Virus record (IMG/VR): IMGVR_UViG_3300028892_001098
Span: 1 to 39,513 of that record
DNA length: 39,513 nucleotides
From: a virus
Reading direction: 5' to 3' (one strand)
Shown: positions 1-6,895 of the stretch, piece after piece
Layout of the letters: each line of letters starts with the position of its first letter
Numbering within the stretch: position 1 is the first letter of the stretch
Notes under the pieces: model-generated
Databases searched by the model: none
What the model was told of the DNA's origin: nothing
Seen by the model: the letters and a program-made list of their open reading frames with translations, nothing else
Program-made: the position numbers and the translations under genes

Positions 1-1
1 C

Positions 2-409
2 CAGAACACGAAGAGGGGTCAGTGGGACAACGTGACGGAGATGGGCCGCACCCTCATACACCAGTGCGTAGTGCTTCGCGGCTGGGAAGAGGGTTGGCTC
101 ACGCTCAATGACTACGACGAAATCGAAACGCTATATGATGTGGGGCGCGCCGCCCAACTCGCGGTGGCCGCGAGGAACCATCTCAATCAAGTGCGGTCTG
201 CTCGCGAAGGGCTGGCGAATTGGTTGTCTGATGAGTGGGTGCTTGAGCAGTATAAGGCCAACCGCGACCGCTCTATCACGTCGTTCAAAAACTCTGCCGA
301 GCAGAGCGAAAAGCACCTTCGACACCACATACAGCAGATGCCCGATGGTGACGCGAAGGACGCGTTCATTGAAGTATGTGCGGATGCGGATATCGAAGTG
401 AGGTGGTGA
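2..409 (+). CDS. Hypothetical protein, 5' end outside window
   Basis: The reading frame is open from the left edge of the window, so the start is probably upstream; a GTG at 32 and an ATG at 41 are the only internal candidates. The visible part (about 135 residues) is soluble, largely helical and charged, with no membrane segment or motif I recognise. It ends one base before the next gene's ATG and is the first visible member of a packed run of small plus-strand genes. No function is assigned. Confidence 0.6.
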   Translation, partial: QNTKRGQWDNVTEMGRTLIHQCVVLRGWEEGWLTLNDYDEIETLYDVGRAAQLAVAARNHLNQVRSAREGLANWLSDEWVLEQYKANRDRSITSFKNSAEQSEKHLRHHIQQMPDGDAKDAFIEVCADADIEVRW

Positions 410-410
410 C

Positions 411-863
411 ATGAGCGATGCTATGAGTGATGAAGAACGCGATGAAGTCGCGAATGCTGTCCTTGAGAGCCTGCGCAAACGCTACGCGAATGGTGCGTTG
501 CGCAGCGAGTATGATTTCATCTGCGGTGCGGGCTGCGTCATGGAGGCTCTCGGATTTGTTGCGCCCGCTGGCTGGGTCTGGACGCTCATGGGCAACGGAA
601 GCGTGCTGCCTGAACGCGACGAATGCCTTGAGTCGGAACGCGAGAAGCAAGAGGCGACCGTGCCCATAGAGGTATGCGCATGGTGCGACGACAAAGTGCC
701 GACCAAAGAGCAGGTGTGCATCGGCAACGGATACTACAAACTCACGCAGGCATGGCCGGACGAAGACATGGCCGAACCCGGCCTGCGAGAGCGCGAGCAT
801 GAGGGCAGAACCGTGATGGTCTGCTCGGAGTGCTACGAATGGGAGGAAGAAGACGATGAGTGA
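411..863 (+). CDS. Hypothetical zinc-ribbon protein
   Basis: A 150-residue acidic protein. The ATG at 411 follows a GAGGTGG Shine-Dalgarno sequence. The C-terminal half has a CAWC knuckle near residue 84 and a CSEC knuckle near residue 139, a four-cysteine zinc-ribbon arrangement. An extra CGAGC stretch lies near residue 38. The protein ends in a run of Glu/Asp, a feature shared with several neighbours because Shine-Dalgarno sequences for the next gene are read in frame. It overlaps the next gene by 8 bases. The role is unknown; nucleic-acid or protein binding is the natural guess for a zinc ribbon. Confidence 0.65.
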   Translation: MSDAMSDEERDEVANAVLESLRKRYANGALRSEYDFICGAGCVMEALGFVAPAGWVWTLMGNGSVLPERDECLESEREKQEATVPIEVCAWCDDKVPTKEQVCIGNGYYKLTQAWPDEDMAEPGLREREHEGRTVMVCSECYEWEEEDDE

Positions 864-1407
864 TGAGAAAAATGGATTGATAGTGGAAGCGGTGCGTAAG
901 TGCCTCGCGGAGCAAGAATGGGATTACAGAGAGGCAAGTGGTGATAACTTCGCGACCTTCGGTGGCGACGATGACTGTGTGCTATTCACATTCGGTATGG
1001 AGAGTGTGGATGAGGTTAGGTGGATGGTCCGTATCGTGGTTCGCGAGGCACAGAACCAAATGGTTGTCTATTCATCGCTGGATGACAACCCATATCCGCA
1101 CGACAGACAGGAGCAGATTATGATACTTGCATCAGAAATGACGGCGCGAAGCATCGTGGGTGGCTGGTATCCAGACCTGCACGACCGCACGGCTACATTC
1201 AAGTTGGGTGTGGGCCTCGGTGGACCGCTTGATTGGGGTGGTGTGCGTCTGCATTTGGACGCGACAGCCGTGAACAGGCTCGTGCATGATGCCATCATTA
1301 CGAACATGACGACCGTGAACCAGTGGGCAAGCACGTTCATCAGGGTCGCGACGGGAGAGTGTGAAGTTGATGAGTTGGAGTTGGATAATTGGGGTGTGGA
1401 AGAATGA
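856..1407 (+). CDS. Hypothetical protein
   Basis: 183 residues starting at the ATG at 856, inside the end of the previous gene, with GAGG-type purines upstream. It is an acidic soluble protein with mixed alpha/beta character and no recognised domain. Its stop overlaps the ATG of the following gene in an ATGA junction, which indicates translational coupling. No function can be assigned. Confidence 0.6.
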   Translation: MSDEKNGLIVEAVRKCLAEQEWDYREASGDNFATFGGDDDCVLFTFGMESVDEVRWMVRIVVREAQNQMVVYSSLDDNPYPHDRQEQIMILASEMTARSIVGGWYPDLHDRTATFKLGVGLGGPLDWGGVRLHLDATAVNRLVHDAIITNMTTVNQWASTFIRVATGECEVDELELDNWGVEE

Positions 1408-1739
1408 CTGACACATATGATGAGGCACGCGACGACGACTTCGTGGTTCGCGACCTCGGCGTGGGTCGCCTTAGCGAAGTGGCCGAAGGGCGCAGCGTGT
1501 CATGGGAGAATATGGCAGAAAGCGCGCTCAAAGTCGCGCTCTCGCTCATAATGCAACAGTGCAGGGATACATGCGAAGGAACAGAAGAGTGGGACGAAGG
1601 CGAGTGGCCGTGGGAAGTGGCTCGCAAAGTGGCATGGAAAGTGCTGCTTGAGATGCTGAAGTTTGACACATCAGATGGCGAAGAGGGGCTGGATTTCTAT
1701 GCCCGCTGGCCCGCTACGGATGGGGGTGAGGAAGAGTGA
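1404..1739 (+). CDS. Hypothetical acidic protein
   Basis: 111 residues from the ATG at 1404, which overlaps the previous stop as ATGA. A TTG at 1389 could extend it but is less likely. It is rich in Glu, Asp and Trp, with a central helix (about residues 40-60) and the C-terminal tail GGEEE. That tail is encoded by the junction repeat at 1725-1739, which is also the Shine-Dalgarno sequence and GTG start of the next gene. Function unknown. Confidence 0.6.
   Translation: MTDTYDEARDDDFVVRDLGVGRLSEVAEGRSVSWENMAESALKVALSLIMQQCRDTCEGTEEWDEGEWPWEVARKVAWKVLLEMLKFDTSDGEEGLDFYARWPATDGGEEE
1725..1739 (+). repeat. Stop/SD/start junction repeat GGTGAGGAAGAGTGA, copy 1
   Basis: A 15-base sequence found identically at 1725, 3233, 3400 and 23244, with a one-mismatch copy at 3123. 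In each case it encodes the C-terminal GEEE and stop (TGA) of one gene, contains the GAGG Shine-Dalgarno of the next, and supplies that gene's GTG start inside GTGA. It is a translational-coupling module. Confidence 0.6.
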
Positions 1740-2002
1740 CACGCTCCTTCGATTTGGTCTTTGAGATTGGCGACGGAAAGGTAGTCGGTGCGGGCGGATA
1801 CTCGCGTGAAGGGATGGAGCAGAGGCTCGCGAGTCAGGGCTACTTCAACTACGATGATGCTGGCTTCTTCGATGGTGCGGCACCCGGTATGTGGATGACC
1901 GCTCGCGATAACTGCGGGAATACGGTGATTGTCCTGTGCGGGTGGGGTGAACCCACACGGCTTGATGGCGAACGCCGACGACGATGGCCGGTGACGCCAT
2001 GA
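1736..2002 (+). CDS. Hypothetical protein
   Basis: 88 residues with a GTG start at 1736 inside the junction repeat (GAGG, four bases, GTG). The composition suggests a small beta-rich domain (FEIGDGKVVGAGGYS near the N-terminus) with a basic C-terminus. It overlaps the ATG of the next tiny gene by four bases. No family recognised. Confidence 0.55.
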   Translation: MTRSFDLVFEIGDGKVVGAGGYSREGMEQRLASQGYFNYDDAGFFDGAAPGMWMTARDNCGNTVIVLCGWGEPTRLDGERRRRWPVTP

Positions 2003-2124
2003 GAAAACAGGCGGGATGCCCGAAGTGCGGTAGTGCGGGTCGCGAGCCGCAATCCGACCTCGGCGGTGGCTGGTTGAATTGCACGAACCCGACATGCGGG
2101 CACACATGGAGGGTAGGCACATGA
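1999..2124 (+). CDS. Tiny zinc-ribbon protein (41 aa)
   Basis: A 41-residue ORF starting at the ATG at 1999 and ending at 2124 in an ATGA overlap with the next gene. The sequence has CPKCGS at residues 7-12 and a second pair of cysteines in CTNPTCGHTW near residues 28-37, a compact zinc ribbon of the TFIIS/RpoM-like shape. Stop-start overlaps on both sides and the paired knuckles support it being real despite its length. Likely a nucleic-acid or protein-binding accessory factor; the exact role is unknown. Confidence 0.6.
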   Translation: MRKQAGCPKCGSAGREPQSDLGGGWLNCTNPTCGHTWRVGT

Positions 2125-2213
2125 TTTACGAAGTGTCAAGCGGTGTGTATCACGATACATGGGTAGGCCACTTTTTCATTCTCGATGAGAACGGCATGGA
2201 GGTGGAGGTATGA
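2121..2213 (+). CDS. Tiny hypothetical protein (30 aa)
   Basis: A 30-residue ORF from the ATG at 2121 to the TGA at 2213, overlapping both neighbours by four bases. It reads as a small beta-strand-rich peptide with an acidic end (MEVEV). A GAGGG motif precedes its start, and the GGAGGTGGAGG near its end serves as Shine-Dalgarno for the next gene. The main support is its place in the overlap chain; function unknown. Confidence 0.4.
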   Translation: MIYEVSSGVYHDTWVGHFFILDENGMEVEV

Positions 2214-2413
2214 ACGACCTGCTACTATTCACACCCTTACTGCTTGCGGTTGGCTTCACGATTGGCTACTCACTACACGATATGACGCTGGGCTGGCACG
2301 CCCGCTGGTTGATGTGGAGTGCCGAGTGGCGACACACTCGCGCCGTGAGAAGGGTGGCCCGCACAGAAGCGAGGCTCGCGAAGTGTAATAGAAAGTTGGG
2401 GTTGTTGAAGTGA
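2210..2413 (+). CDS. Small membrane protein
   Basis: 67 residues from the ATG at 2210 with a strong purine-rich SD upstream. Residues 3-22 form a hydrophobic membrane-spanning segment (LLLFTPLLLAVGFTIGYSL). The rest is strongly basic (Arg/Lys-rich, WRHTRAVRRVARTEARL), which predicts a single-pass protein with a cytoplasmic basic tail by the positive-inside rule. It overlaps the GTG start of the next gene. Function unknown. Confidence 0.55.
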   Translation: MNDLLLFTPLLLAVGFTIGYSLHDMTLGWHARWLMWSAEWRHTRAVRRVARTEARLAKCNRKLGLLK

Positions 2414-2712
2414 GCGAGCCGTATGTGGGTATGCCCGCCACCATTAGCGCAGGGAGCGACTGCTACCCAGCCACAGTGGTTCGCGTGTATCGCAACGGCA
2501 AGGCGATTGATGTGCAGATGGATGCGTGGTCGGTCGCGGGTGGAGAATGGCCCGACCATGATTACGAATACTCGCGAAACCCCGAAGGGAGTATCACGAC
2601 ATACACGCTGCGCAAGAATGGGCGATGGAAAATGAAGGGCTGGCCCCTGCGCTCGCGAGGCGGCAGCATCGGGTTGGGCCACCGACGCCACTACTACGAC
2701 CCACATTTCTGA
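2410..2712 (+). CDS. Conserved phage-type hypothetical protein
   Basis: 100 residues with a GTG start at 2410 overlapping the previous stop. The N-terminus reads as a small beta barrel (GMPATISAGSDCYPATVVRV). The C-terminal half carries YEYSRNPEG, YTLRKNGRW and LGHRRHYYDPHF. I recognise the latter pattern (TLR-x-NG-x-W, then G-x-R-x-x-Y-x-D) as a small protein that recurs in many phage genomes without a known function. Basic, probably nucleic-acid binding (inference). Confidence 0.6.
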   Translation: MSEPYVGMPATISAGSDCYPATVVRVYRNGKAIDVQMDAWSVAGGEWPDHDYEYSRNPEGSITTYTLRKNGRWKMKGWPLRSRGGSIGLGHRRHYYDPHF

Positions 2713-2722
2713 AGGTGATACA

Positions 2723-2890
2723 ATGAACGACACACTACTCATCGTGTTGGGTGTGACTGCCTTCGCGATTCTATTCATGGTCGTGTTCTTCTTCATCGCT
2801 GGGGGGGCGATGCAACTGTCCCCACGCAGCAAGCGTCAGGTTCATAAACCCACGAGGGTTAGCAGGTATTGGTGGCGACGAGATGAGTGA
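2723..2890 (+). CDS. Small membrane protein (55 aa)
   Basis: A 55-residue ORF from the ATG at 2723, preceded by GAAGGTGAT. Residues 4-27 form a hydrophobic transmembrane segment (LLIVLGVTAFAILFMVVFFF). A basic C-terminal half with Trp/Arg follows (RYWWRRDE). It overlaps the next gene by 8 bases. Topology is probably single-pass; function unknown. Confidence 0.5.
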   Translation: MNDTLLIVLGVTAFAILFMVVFFFIAGGAMQLSPRSKRQVHKPTRVSRYWWRRDE

Positions 2891-3137
2891 GAAAAACCCA
2901 GCGGAGATGCTGGCAGACAGCCTCGTTGAGATGCTGACTTTGGCCGTGCATGAGTCATCGAAGGCCGCGATTCTCAAGGTGGCTGCGAACCTGCTCTCAT
3001 CCTCGGCAGAGCGGGTCATCACGGAGGCTACGACAGGCGACCTGACACCCGAAGCAATCGGGCGGTGCCTCGCTCACATAGCAGCCGTGCGTGGCTCCAT
3101 AGCCGCTCTCGATGATTGGGGAGGCGAGGAAGAGTGA
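2883..3137 (+). CDS. Hypothetical helical protein
   Basis: 84 residues from the ATG at 2883. Almost entirely helical (AEMLADSLVEMLTLAVHES, then a second Ala/Leu-rich helix and a third near the C-terminus), ending in GGEEE encoded by the one-mismatch copy of the junction repeat. A small helical bundle, perhaps oligomeric. No family recognised. Confidence 0.6.
   Translation: MSEKNPAEMLADSLVEMLTLAVHESSKAAILKVAANLLSSSAERVITEATTGDLTPEAIGRCLAHIAAVRGSIAALDDWGGEEE
3123..3137 (+). repeat. Junction repeat, copy 2 (one mismatch)
   Basis: GGCGAGGAAGAGTGA, differing from the 15-base consensus only by C for T at position 3. It ends one gene with GEEE and starts the next with GTG at 3134. Confidence 0.55.
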
Positions 3138-3247
3138 GCATAAAGCAGGTGACAGTGTGGATGTGTGATTGGTGCGGTGGGTTATATCATGTCAAGGGAA
3201 TGGCTGAAGAGTGTCACCCCGTAGAAGTGGGCGGTGAGGAAGAGTGA
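3134..3247 (+). CDS. Tiny zinc-binding protein (37 aa)
   Basis: A 37-residue ORF with a GTG start at 3134 in a GTGA overlap. It contains CDWCGG near residue 11, then a His near residue 19 and EECH near residue 27, so a Cys/His zinc site is plausible. The tail GGEEE comes from junction repeat copy 3. It shares start and stop architecture with the genes on both sides, which is the best evidence that it is translated. Confidence 0.5.
   Translation: MSIKQVTVWMCDWCGGLYHVKGMAEECHPVEVGGEEE
3233..3247 (+). repeat. Junction repeat, copy 3
   Basis: Exact copy of GGTGAGGAAGAGTGA, joining two tiny zinc-binding genes; the GTG start of the second is at 3244. Confidence 0.6.
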
Positions 3248-3414
3248 GAACGGTCGAAGGCTCCGGCTCGGCGTGTTCCCTCGCGTCACAGACTCACGAG
3301 TGGATACTGACAGAGGTGTGGGAGAACATGGTGCGCCTCCGGTGTGAGATGTGCGGAGCGGAAGGCTACTGCAACGACTTAGAAATTGGGCTGCCGAGTG
3401 GTGAGGAAGAGTGA
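3244..3414 (+). CDS. Small zinc-ribbon protein (56 aa)
   Basis: 56 residues with a GTG start at 3244. A Cys near residue 11, then CEMCGAEGYC at about residues 34-43, gives at least three closely spaced cysteines of ribbon type. The tail SGEEE is encoded by junction repeat copy 4. It sits in the run of coupled small genes; role unknown, and the first Cys may or may not belong to the metal site. Confidence 0.55.
   Translation: MRTVEGSGSACSLASQTHEWILTEVWENMVRLRCEMCGAEGYCNDLEIGLPSGEEE
3400..3414 (+). repeat. Junction repeat, copy 4
   Basis: Exact copy of GGTGAGGAAGAGTGA at the boundary of two small genes, providing stop, SD and GTG start (3411). Confidence 0.6.
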
Positions 3415-3563
3415 GCGCGATGGAGGCAGCACTGGCCGCAGAGGTTCTGCGCCTTCGCGATGTCATACGCAGGGCGCGTGCTGCTGCCTCTGGCGTAAGC
3501 AGGAACGCGACGCACATCGCCGTGGTGTATCAGATTTTGGATGAAGGGCAACAGGAGGGGTGA
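3411..3563 (+). CDS. Small helical protein (50 aa)
   Basis: 50 residues with a GTG start at 3411 (an ATG at 3420 is an alternative). One long amphipathic helix (EAALAAEVLRLRDVIRRARA) is followed by a second short helix, a possible coiled-coil or helical hairpin. It ends at an AGGAGGGG Shine-Dalgarno for the next gene. Function unknown. Confidence 0.5.
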   Translation: MSAMEAALAAEVLRLRDVIRRARAAASGVSRNATHIAVVYQILDEGQQEG

Positions 3564-3862
3564 TGAAAGAAGAGTTTGAAGAGGCTGATGGATGCGGTGT
3601 ATGGTTGCTACTCAACCTTCGACGTGCGGGCTTGATTACAGGCGCAGACGAAGCCGCCATCACCGAAGACGGCAAAGAAATTGACCTTACCCCAGCCGTG
3701 CTTTTCCTTCGCGACCGACCCGACTTCCCGTGCAGCGAGTATCACCCGCCGCATCCAGAAGGACGCGACGCAACCAATCCCCCACAACGTAAGCGGGGAA
3801 TGTATGAAGGAGAGGTGCGCCTGTTCCGCGCACCCGATGAATGGTGGGATGAAAATGAGTGA
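3563..3862 (+). CDS. Hypothetical protein
   Basis: 99 residues. I chose the ATG at 3563 over the overlapping GTG at 3560 because it sits five bases after GGAGG, whereas the GTG is only two away. Acidic, with a helical N-terminal half and a Pro/His-rich centre (SEYHPPHPEGRD). No motif recognised. The last 8 bases overlap the next gene. Confidence 0.6.
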   Translation: MKEEFEEADGCGVWLLLNLRRAGLITGADEAAITEDGKEIDLTPAVLFLRDRPDFPCSEYHPPHPEGRDATNPPQRKRGMYEGEVRLFRAPDEWWDENE

Positions 3863-4136
3863 TTGGGAATATCCGATAGTGATTGACTACGAGCGATACA
3901 CCCACTTTCGCGAAGAGGAACCCGGCGGTAGTATCCGCCTGTTCAACGTCGTGAAGTGTGTGAAATGTGGACGAGCATGTGAGGCTCGCGATTATGTGGT
4001 GACATACGGCAAAGGACCGTATGACCTGCAAGAAGAACACGACCTCATGTGGTTCAAGGGCGACGACCTACCCCTCGCGAGGGGGGCTGAAGGTATGCCC
4101 ACCTGCGGAACCTGCGGGGGTGAAGAAGAAGAGTGA
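3855..4136 (+). CDS. Hypothetical zinc-ribbon protein
   Basis: 93 residues from the ATG at 3855. The reading frame is open much further upstream, but this start fits the overlap pattern of the operon. CVKCGRAC lies near residue 35 and CGTCGGEEEE forms the C-terminus, so a four-cysteine ribbon is likely. The tail is encoded by a longer variant of the junction repeat. It is the last gene before the candidate RNA at 4142. Confidence 0.6.
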   Translation: MSDWEYPIVIDYERYTHFREEEPGGSIRLFNVVKCVKCGRACEARDYVVTYGKGPYDLQEEHDLMWFKGDDLPLARGAEGMPTCGTCGGEEEE

Positions 4137-4141
4137 CACAC

Positions 4142-4260
4142 GGGCCGTGGGGTTTTTTACTTCATTCTTGCCCGCGGGAGCCGCTTTCATCAGCGCATTT
4201 TCGTTTGCGATGCCTCCTATCATCGCTTAGGTTCCCGCCCGCCTCACCTCGGCACGGCCC
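4142..4260 (+). ncRNA. Candidate structured RNA with nested stems
   Basis: Non-coding gap between two genes with three nested pairings that I can draw by hand. GGGCCGTG (4142-4149) pairs perfectly with CACGGCCC (4253-4260). Bases 4174-4182 pair with 4230-4238 (9 bp, one G-U). GCGATG (4207-4212) pairs with CATCGC (4221-4226) around an 8-base loop CCTCCTAT. The loop exposes CCTCC, complementary to a Shine-Dalgarno. The outer stem is followed by ACCA, giving a tRNA-acceptor-like end, but no D or T arm fits. Strand, exact ends and expression are not proven. Confidence 0.4.
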
Positions 4261-4288
4261 ACCACCCTTCTTCTGACGCGAGCGAGGG

Positions 4289-5134
4289 TTGATTACACCA
4301 CGCGACCTCTTAGCAGACATGGAACCCCTGCGCTTCTGTGGTGAGTGGTTTCAGACGCGACCGCGGGATATCCACGTCAAGGAGTTTGTGGGGTGGCGTC
4401 GCGTTCGCGGCGAGCGCAGGTTCCAGCCTTACGCAATCATCGAAGTTGCTGGTTGTGAGATACTCTTCGATGGCTACGATTCTGTGTGGTCGCTGATTGA
4501 TGCCCTCTTTCGCGAGCCTCTGCCCCGAAGGGCTGTCAATGCGGCCATGAAAGGTGACATGCTGGGAGAGAAGGATTGGGAGTGGCAACCCTTCGTTCTC
4601 GATTTACAGGCTTTCGCGAGGGAGTCAGACGTTCATACGCTCACTATACAGGTGAGTGGTGGGCGACCCGGCCCCCACCCCTTCTCACCATCGGCTACAT
4701 ACGATGGCTTCCTTGCTCACGATATACTGGCCTTCGCGAGCAGCACGAAGGTAGACTCTATGGAATACCTTGCGTGCAGCCCCCTATTCCTGTATGCAAC
4801 GACTTTACCGTTTCGCGATGAGAAGGGGTTGCGCTTCGTGCCCACCCTCGTATTCGGCTCGCGGCCCAACTTCGTGTTCGTGCAGAGCGTGGGCAAGGGG
4901 CACGCGACCTTCGGCGTGCGCTCGCGTGGGAGAGAGGGTGATGTGCGCATGGAGCGGTGGTTCACGAGCAACGACCACGACCTGATAGATGAGAAAATCG
5001 TGAGCCTGCTCGACAAACTGAATCGCGACCAAAGAAACTTCCCCGTCTTTCCCGTTGAAACCAATGCACTATACAGCATTGAACGCGATGAAATAGAGTG
5101 CATCCGCAGCGCGAAGGGGTATCTGTCAGAGTAA
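4289..5134 (+). CDS. Hypothetical protein
   Basis: 281 residues if started at the TTG at 4289; the first ATG is at 4319. Neither has a well-spaced Shine-Dalgarno, since GAGGG directly abuts the TTG, so the start is uncertain. Mixed alpha/beta, no membrane segment, slightly basic, with many aromatic residues. No conserved motif recognised. It follows the candidate RNA and is followed by the longest non-coding stretch of the plus-strand region, so it closes the first gene block. Confidence 0.6.
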   Translation: MITPRDLLADMEPLRFCGEWFQTRPRDIHVKEFVGWRRVRGERRFQPYAIIEVAGCEILFDGYDSVWSLIDALFREPLPRRAVNAAMKGDMLGEKDWEWQPFVLDLQAFARESDVHTLTIQVSGGRPGPHPFSPSATYDGFLAHDILAFASSTKVDSMEYLACSPLFLYATTLPFRDEKGLRFVPTLVFGSRPNFVFVQSVGKGHATFGVRSRGREGDVRMERWFTSNDHDLIDEKIVSLLDKLNRDQRNFPVFPVETNALYSIERDEIECIRSAKGYLSE

Positions 5135-5402
5135 TTCTTTTCGTGAGTGAGAAGAAAAACTGAAAGAAAAACAGGCTCTCAGTCTAACGGTTATCGCGAA
5201 TTGTTTTATTTCTCTTAAGGCATGATAGGGTAGTATGTATCTAGGGGCTGTATTCTGTATGAATACCTATTGGGTTTTGACAGAATAGGAGAAAAGTGTG
5301 CAACTGCTCCACGATAATTCCTTCAGTATTCCTTCCTCGTAGTGAAAAGAATTGCTTGAGCGAGCGGGGGGTTTAAGTGGACACGCCCGCTCTCAATTCT
5401 GT
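5135..5402 (+). promoter_or_regulatory. AT-rich non-coding region with repeats; possible control region or origin
   Basis: 268 bases with no convincing gene, clearly more AT-rich than its surroundings. It holds two copies of AGAAAAAC near 5152-5172, an 8-bp inverted repeat TATTCTGT (5251-5258) / ACAGAATA (5280-5287), a hairpin GTATTC-TGTAT-GAATAC, and the block TGGGTTTTGACAG at 5271-5283. The same block recurs at 5404-5416 at the start of the next gene. A related GGGTTTTAACACAGAATA lies at 14286-14303. Repeats, low melting stability and position between gene blocks suit a promoter/operator or replication origin; which one is not shown. Confidence 0.4.
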
Positions 5403-5792
5403 ATGGGTTTTGACAGCAGGCAATTGCAGGCGGCGGTATGGCACTGGATGGTGGATGATGTGGGGTGCGCTACGACACCCGCTATCATGCGCTTCCTTAG
5501 AGAGAAGAAAAGCACATCGGGCACGCGAGCGCGATGGAGATTGGGTGCGCTCTCGGCGTATCAGATTTCACAGGCTCTCTCGCGCTCGCGACTGTTTCGC
5601 AAAGCCGGTCGAGAATACGCCGTGTGTGCGACCAGCAATTCCCGCACGCGATACACTGTATGGGAACCACGCTGCCTCGATGAAATCATCGAGCCGTATG
5701 TGCAGCCCGGACATACACCCATGCGTAGGCTTGAACGCCAGCCGAAGTTTGTGCGGGATGCTGTGCGCATCGCGAGGGGGGAGATGGGATGA
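5403..5792 (+). CDS. Putative winged-helix DNA-binding protein
   Basis: 129 residues from the ATG at 5403; a TTG at 5352 would lengthen it. Residues about 8-75 read as a winged helix: a first helix, then SAYQISQALSRSRLFRKAG as the recognition segment, and a beta wing (REYAVCATSNSRTRYTVWE). It lies directly after the AT-rich control region and is the first gene of the second block. One of about seven small winged-helix candidates in the window; a regulator is inferred. The GGGTTTTGACAG motif overlaps its first codons. Confidence 0.5.
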   Translation: MGFDSRQLQAAVWHWMVDDVGCATTPAIMRFLREKKSTSGTRARWRLGALSAYQISQALSRSRLFRKAGREYAVCATSNSRTRYTVWEPRCLDEIIEPYVQPGHTPMRRLERQPKFVRDAVRIARGEMG

Positions 5793-6637
5793 CTCTTGAA
5801 GCAATCAGTCCAGAAACGGATATCATGTGGGTCGGTGAACGGCCGAAGGGTATCAAGAAAGTGGTGGTGTTCGGGAAGGGGGATATCTCACCCACACCCT
5901 TCATCGTTGGGCGTGCGCTCATAGGTGCGAAGGTGAAACCCTGCGGCACTGTGCTATCGAAGTTGCATCGCGAAGAACACCTCAACCACACGGATTCGTT
6001 CTTCATGGCGGGCTGGCCTCTATGGGTGCGGGATGACACGATATTCTGCCACCTCGCGACGTGGCACGCAGCACCAATGAACCCTCAAGAGCAGAACAAC
6101 GCGTGGTTGTTCGCATATCCCCCCGTGCGCGACCTTTGCGGGTTGTTTCGCGACATGGGTGTAGAGGTGCTTCACTTCGTCACGACAGCGCACCTGAACA
6201 TGGCATACCCTGATGACTTCGATGAGGTTCCCAGCGAAGGCTTCTTCGTGGAGCATGTCACATCTCTCGACGTTAAACCCCATCCCGACTTCGTATCCGG
6301 GGAACACTCGCTGGTGTTCTCGCTACCCTCGTGGCTGTTCGCGTGGTTGTTCGCGTGCATGGGTGGTGAATCGCGCATCGTGGGTTGTGGTGGCGGCATG
6401 GATACGCTGGTGGATTGGGAAGCAATCATCCGGTTTCGTGACTACTTCGACGGAGAAGGAATCGTCATGCAAGAGCAGCACGCTCGCTCGCTGCACGATG
6501 ACTTCAAAGCAGTTGAGAAAGAAGCCCTCGCTACCGGGACACAAATCGCGGTGGAGATGATGGCTCAAATTGATTCGACCAATGGACGCAGCGGGAACAG
6601 AGATAGTGGTGGGGATAAGACGCCGATGTGGGGATGA
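5789..6637 (+). CDS. Hypothetical protein (possible PAC2-like fold)
   Basis: 282 residues from the ATG at 5789 (ATGA overlap, GGGGGGA upstream). The N-terminal two-thirds alternates strands and helices (GIKKVVVFGKGDISPTPFIV, FFMAGWPLW, VEVLHFVTTAH). The order faintly recalls the PAC2/proteasome-assembly-chaperone family, but I see no diagnostic residue and do not assert it. The C-terminal 40 residues are polar and probably disordered (STNGRSGNRDSGGD). It lies between two winged-helix genes upstream of the helicase. Confidence 0.5.
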   Translation: MTLEAISPETDIMWVGERPKGIKKVVVFGKGDISPTPFIVGRALIGAKVKPCGTVLSKLHREEHLNHTDSFFMAGWPLWVRDDTIFCHLATWHAAPMNPQEQNNAWLFAYPPVRDLCGLFRDMGVEVLHFVTTAHLNMAYPDDFDEVPSEGFFVEHVTSLDVKPHPDFVSGEHSLVFSLPSWLFAWLFACMGGESRIVGCGGGMDTLVDWEAIIRFRDYFDGEGIVMQEQHARSLHDDFKAVEKEALATGTQIAVEMMAQIDSTNGRSGNRDSGGDKTPMWG

Positions 6638-6895
6638 ATGATGGGGAAACATAGGCGACGAGAATATGTCCGCGATTGGGTGGATAGCGGTAATGTTGAT
6701 GTGTGGAAAACATCACATCTGATATACTGGGAAATGTCCGACTGGTGGGATTCTCGGACCTTTCAACAAATGACGGGGTTCACCATCAACTCAATAGGCC
6801 GACTGATGGGGGAGTTGTGCTTGAAGGGTATCGTGGAGCGAAAGTTAGTCAGGAAAGTGGGGGTGTATGAATGGCGACGAGTGACAATAGAGTGA
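6638..6895 (+). CDS. Putative winged-helix protein
   Basis: 85 residues from the ATG at 6638, immediately after the previous stop. Residues about 22-80 form a helix-turn-helix with a wing: FQQMTGFTINSIGRLMGELC as the HTH, then LKGIVERKLVRKVGVYEWRRV as the beta hairpin. It overlaps the helicase gene by 25 bases, so the two are translationally coupled. A DNA-binding accessory to replication or a local repressor is plausible (inference). Confidence 0.55.
   Translation: MMGKHRRREYVRDWVDSGNVDVWKTSHLIYWEMSDWWDSRTFQQMTGFTINSIGRLMGELCLKGIVERKLVRKVGVYEWRRVTIE

Noticed and set aside
1-4136. Integrated host segment rather than virus
   Set aside because: The overlapping ORFan run, the shared junction repeats with position 23244 and the TCGCGA density tie it to the replication region, so it is most likely the same viral genome.
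4142-4264. tRNA gene ending in encoded CCA
   Set aside because: The acceptor-like stem and ACCA end are present, but there is no T8, no D arm, and the T-loop position reads CCTCACC rather than TTC-R-A. An intron does not rescue it.
4133-4273. 47-codon GTG-started frame after the first operon
   Set aside because: The start fits the GTGA overlap pattern, but the product is a Pro/Ser/Leu-rich string without protein-like features, and the same bases form three nested stems, so an RNA reading is preferred.
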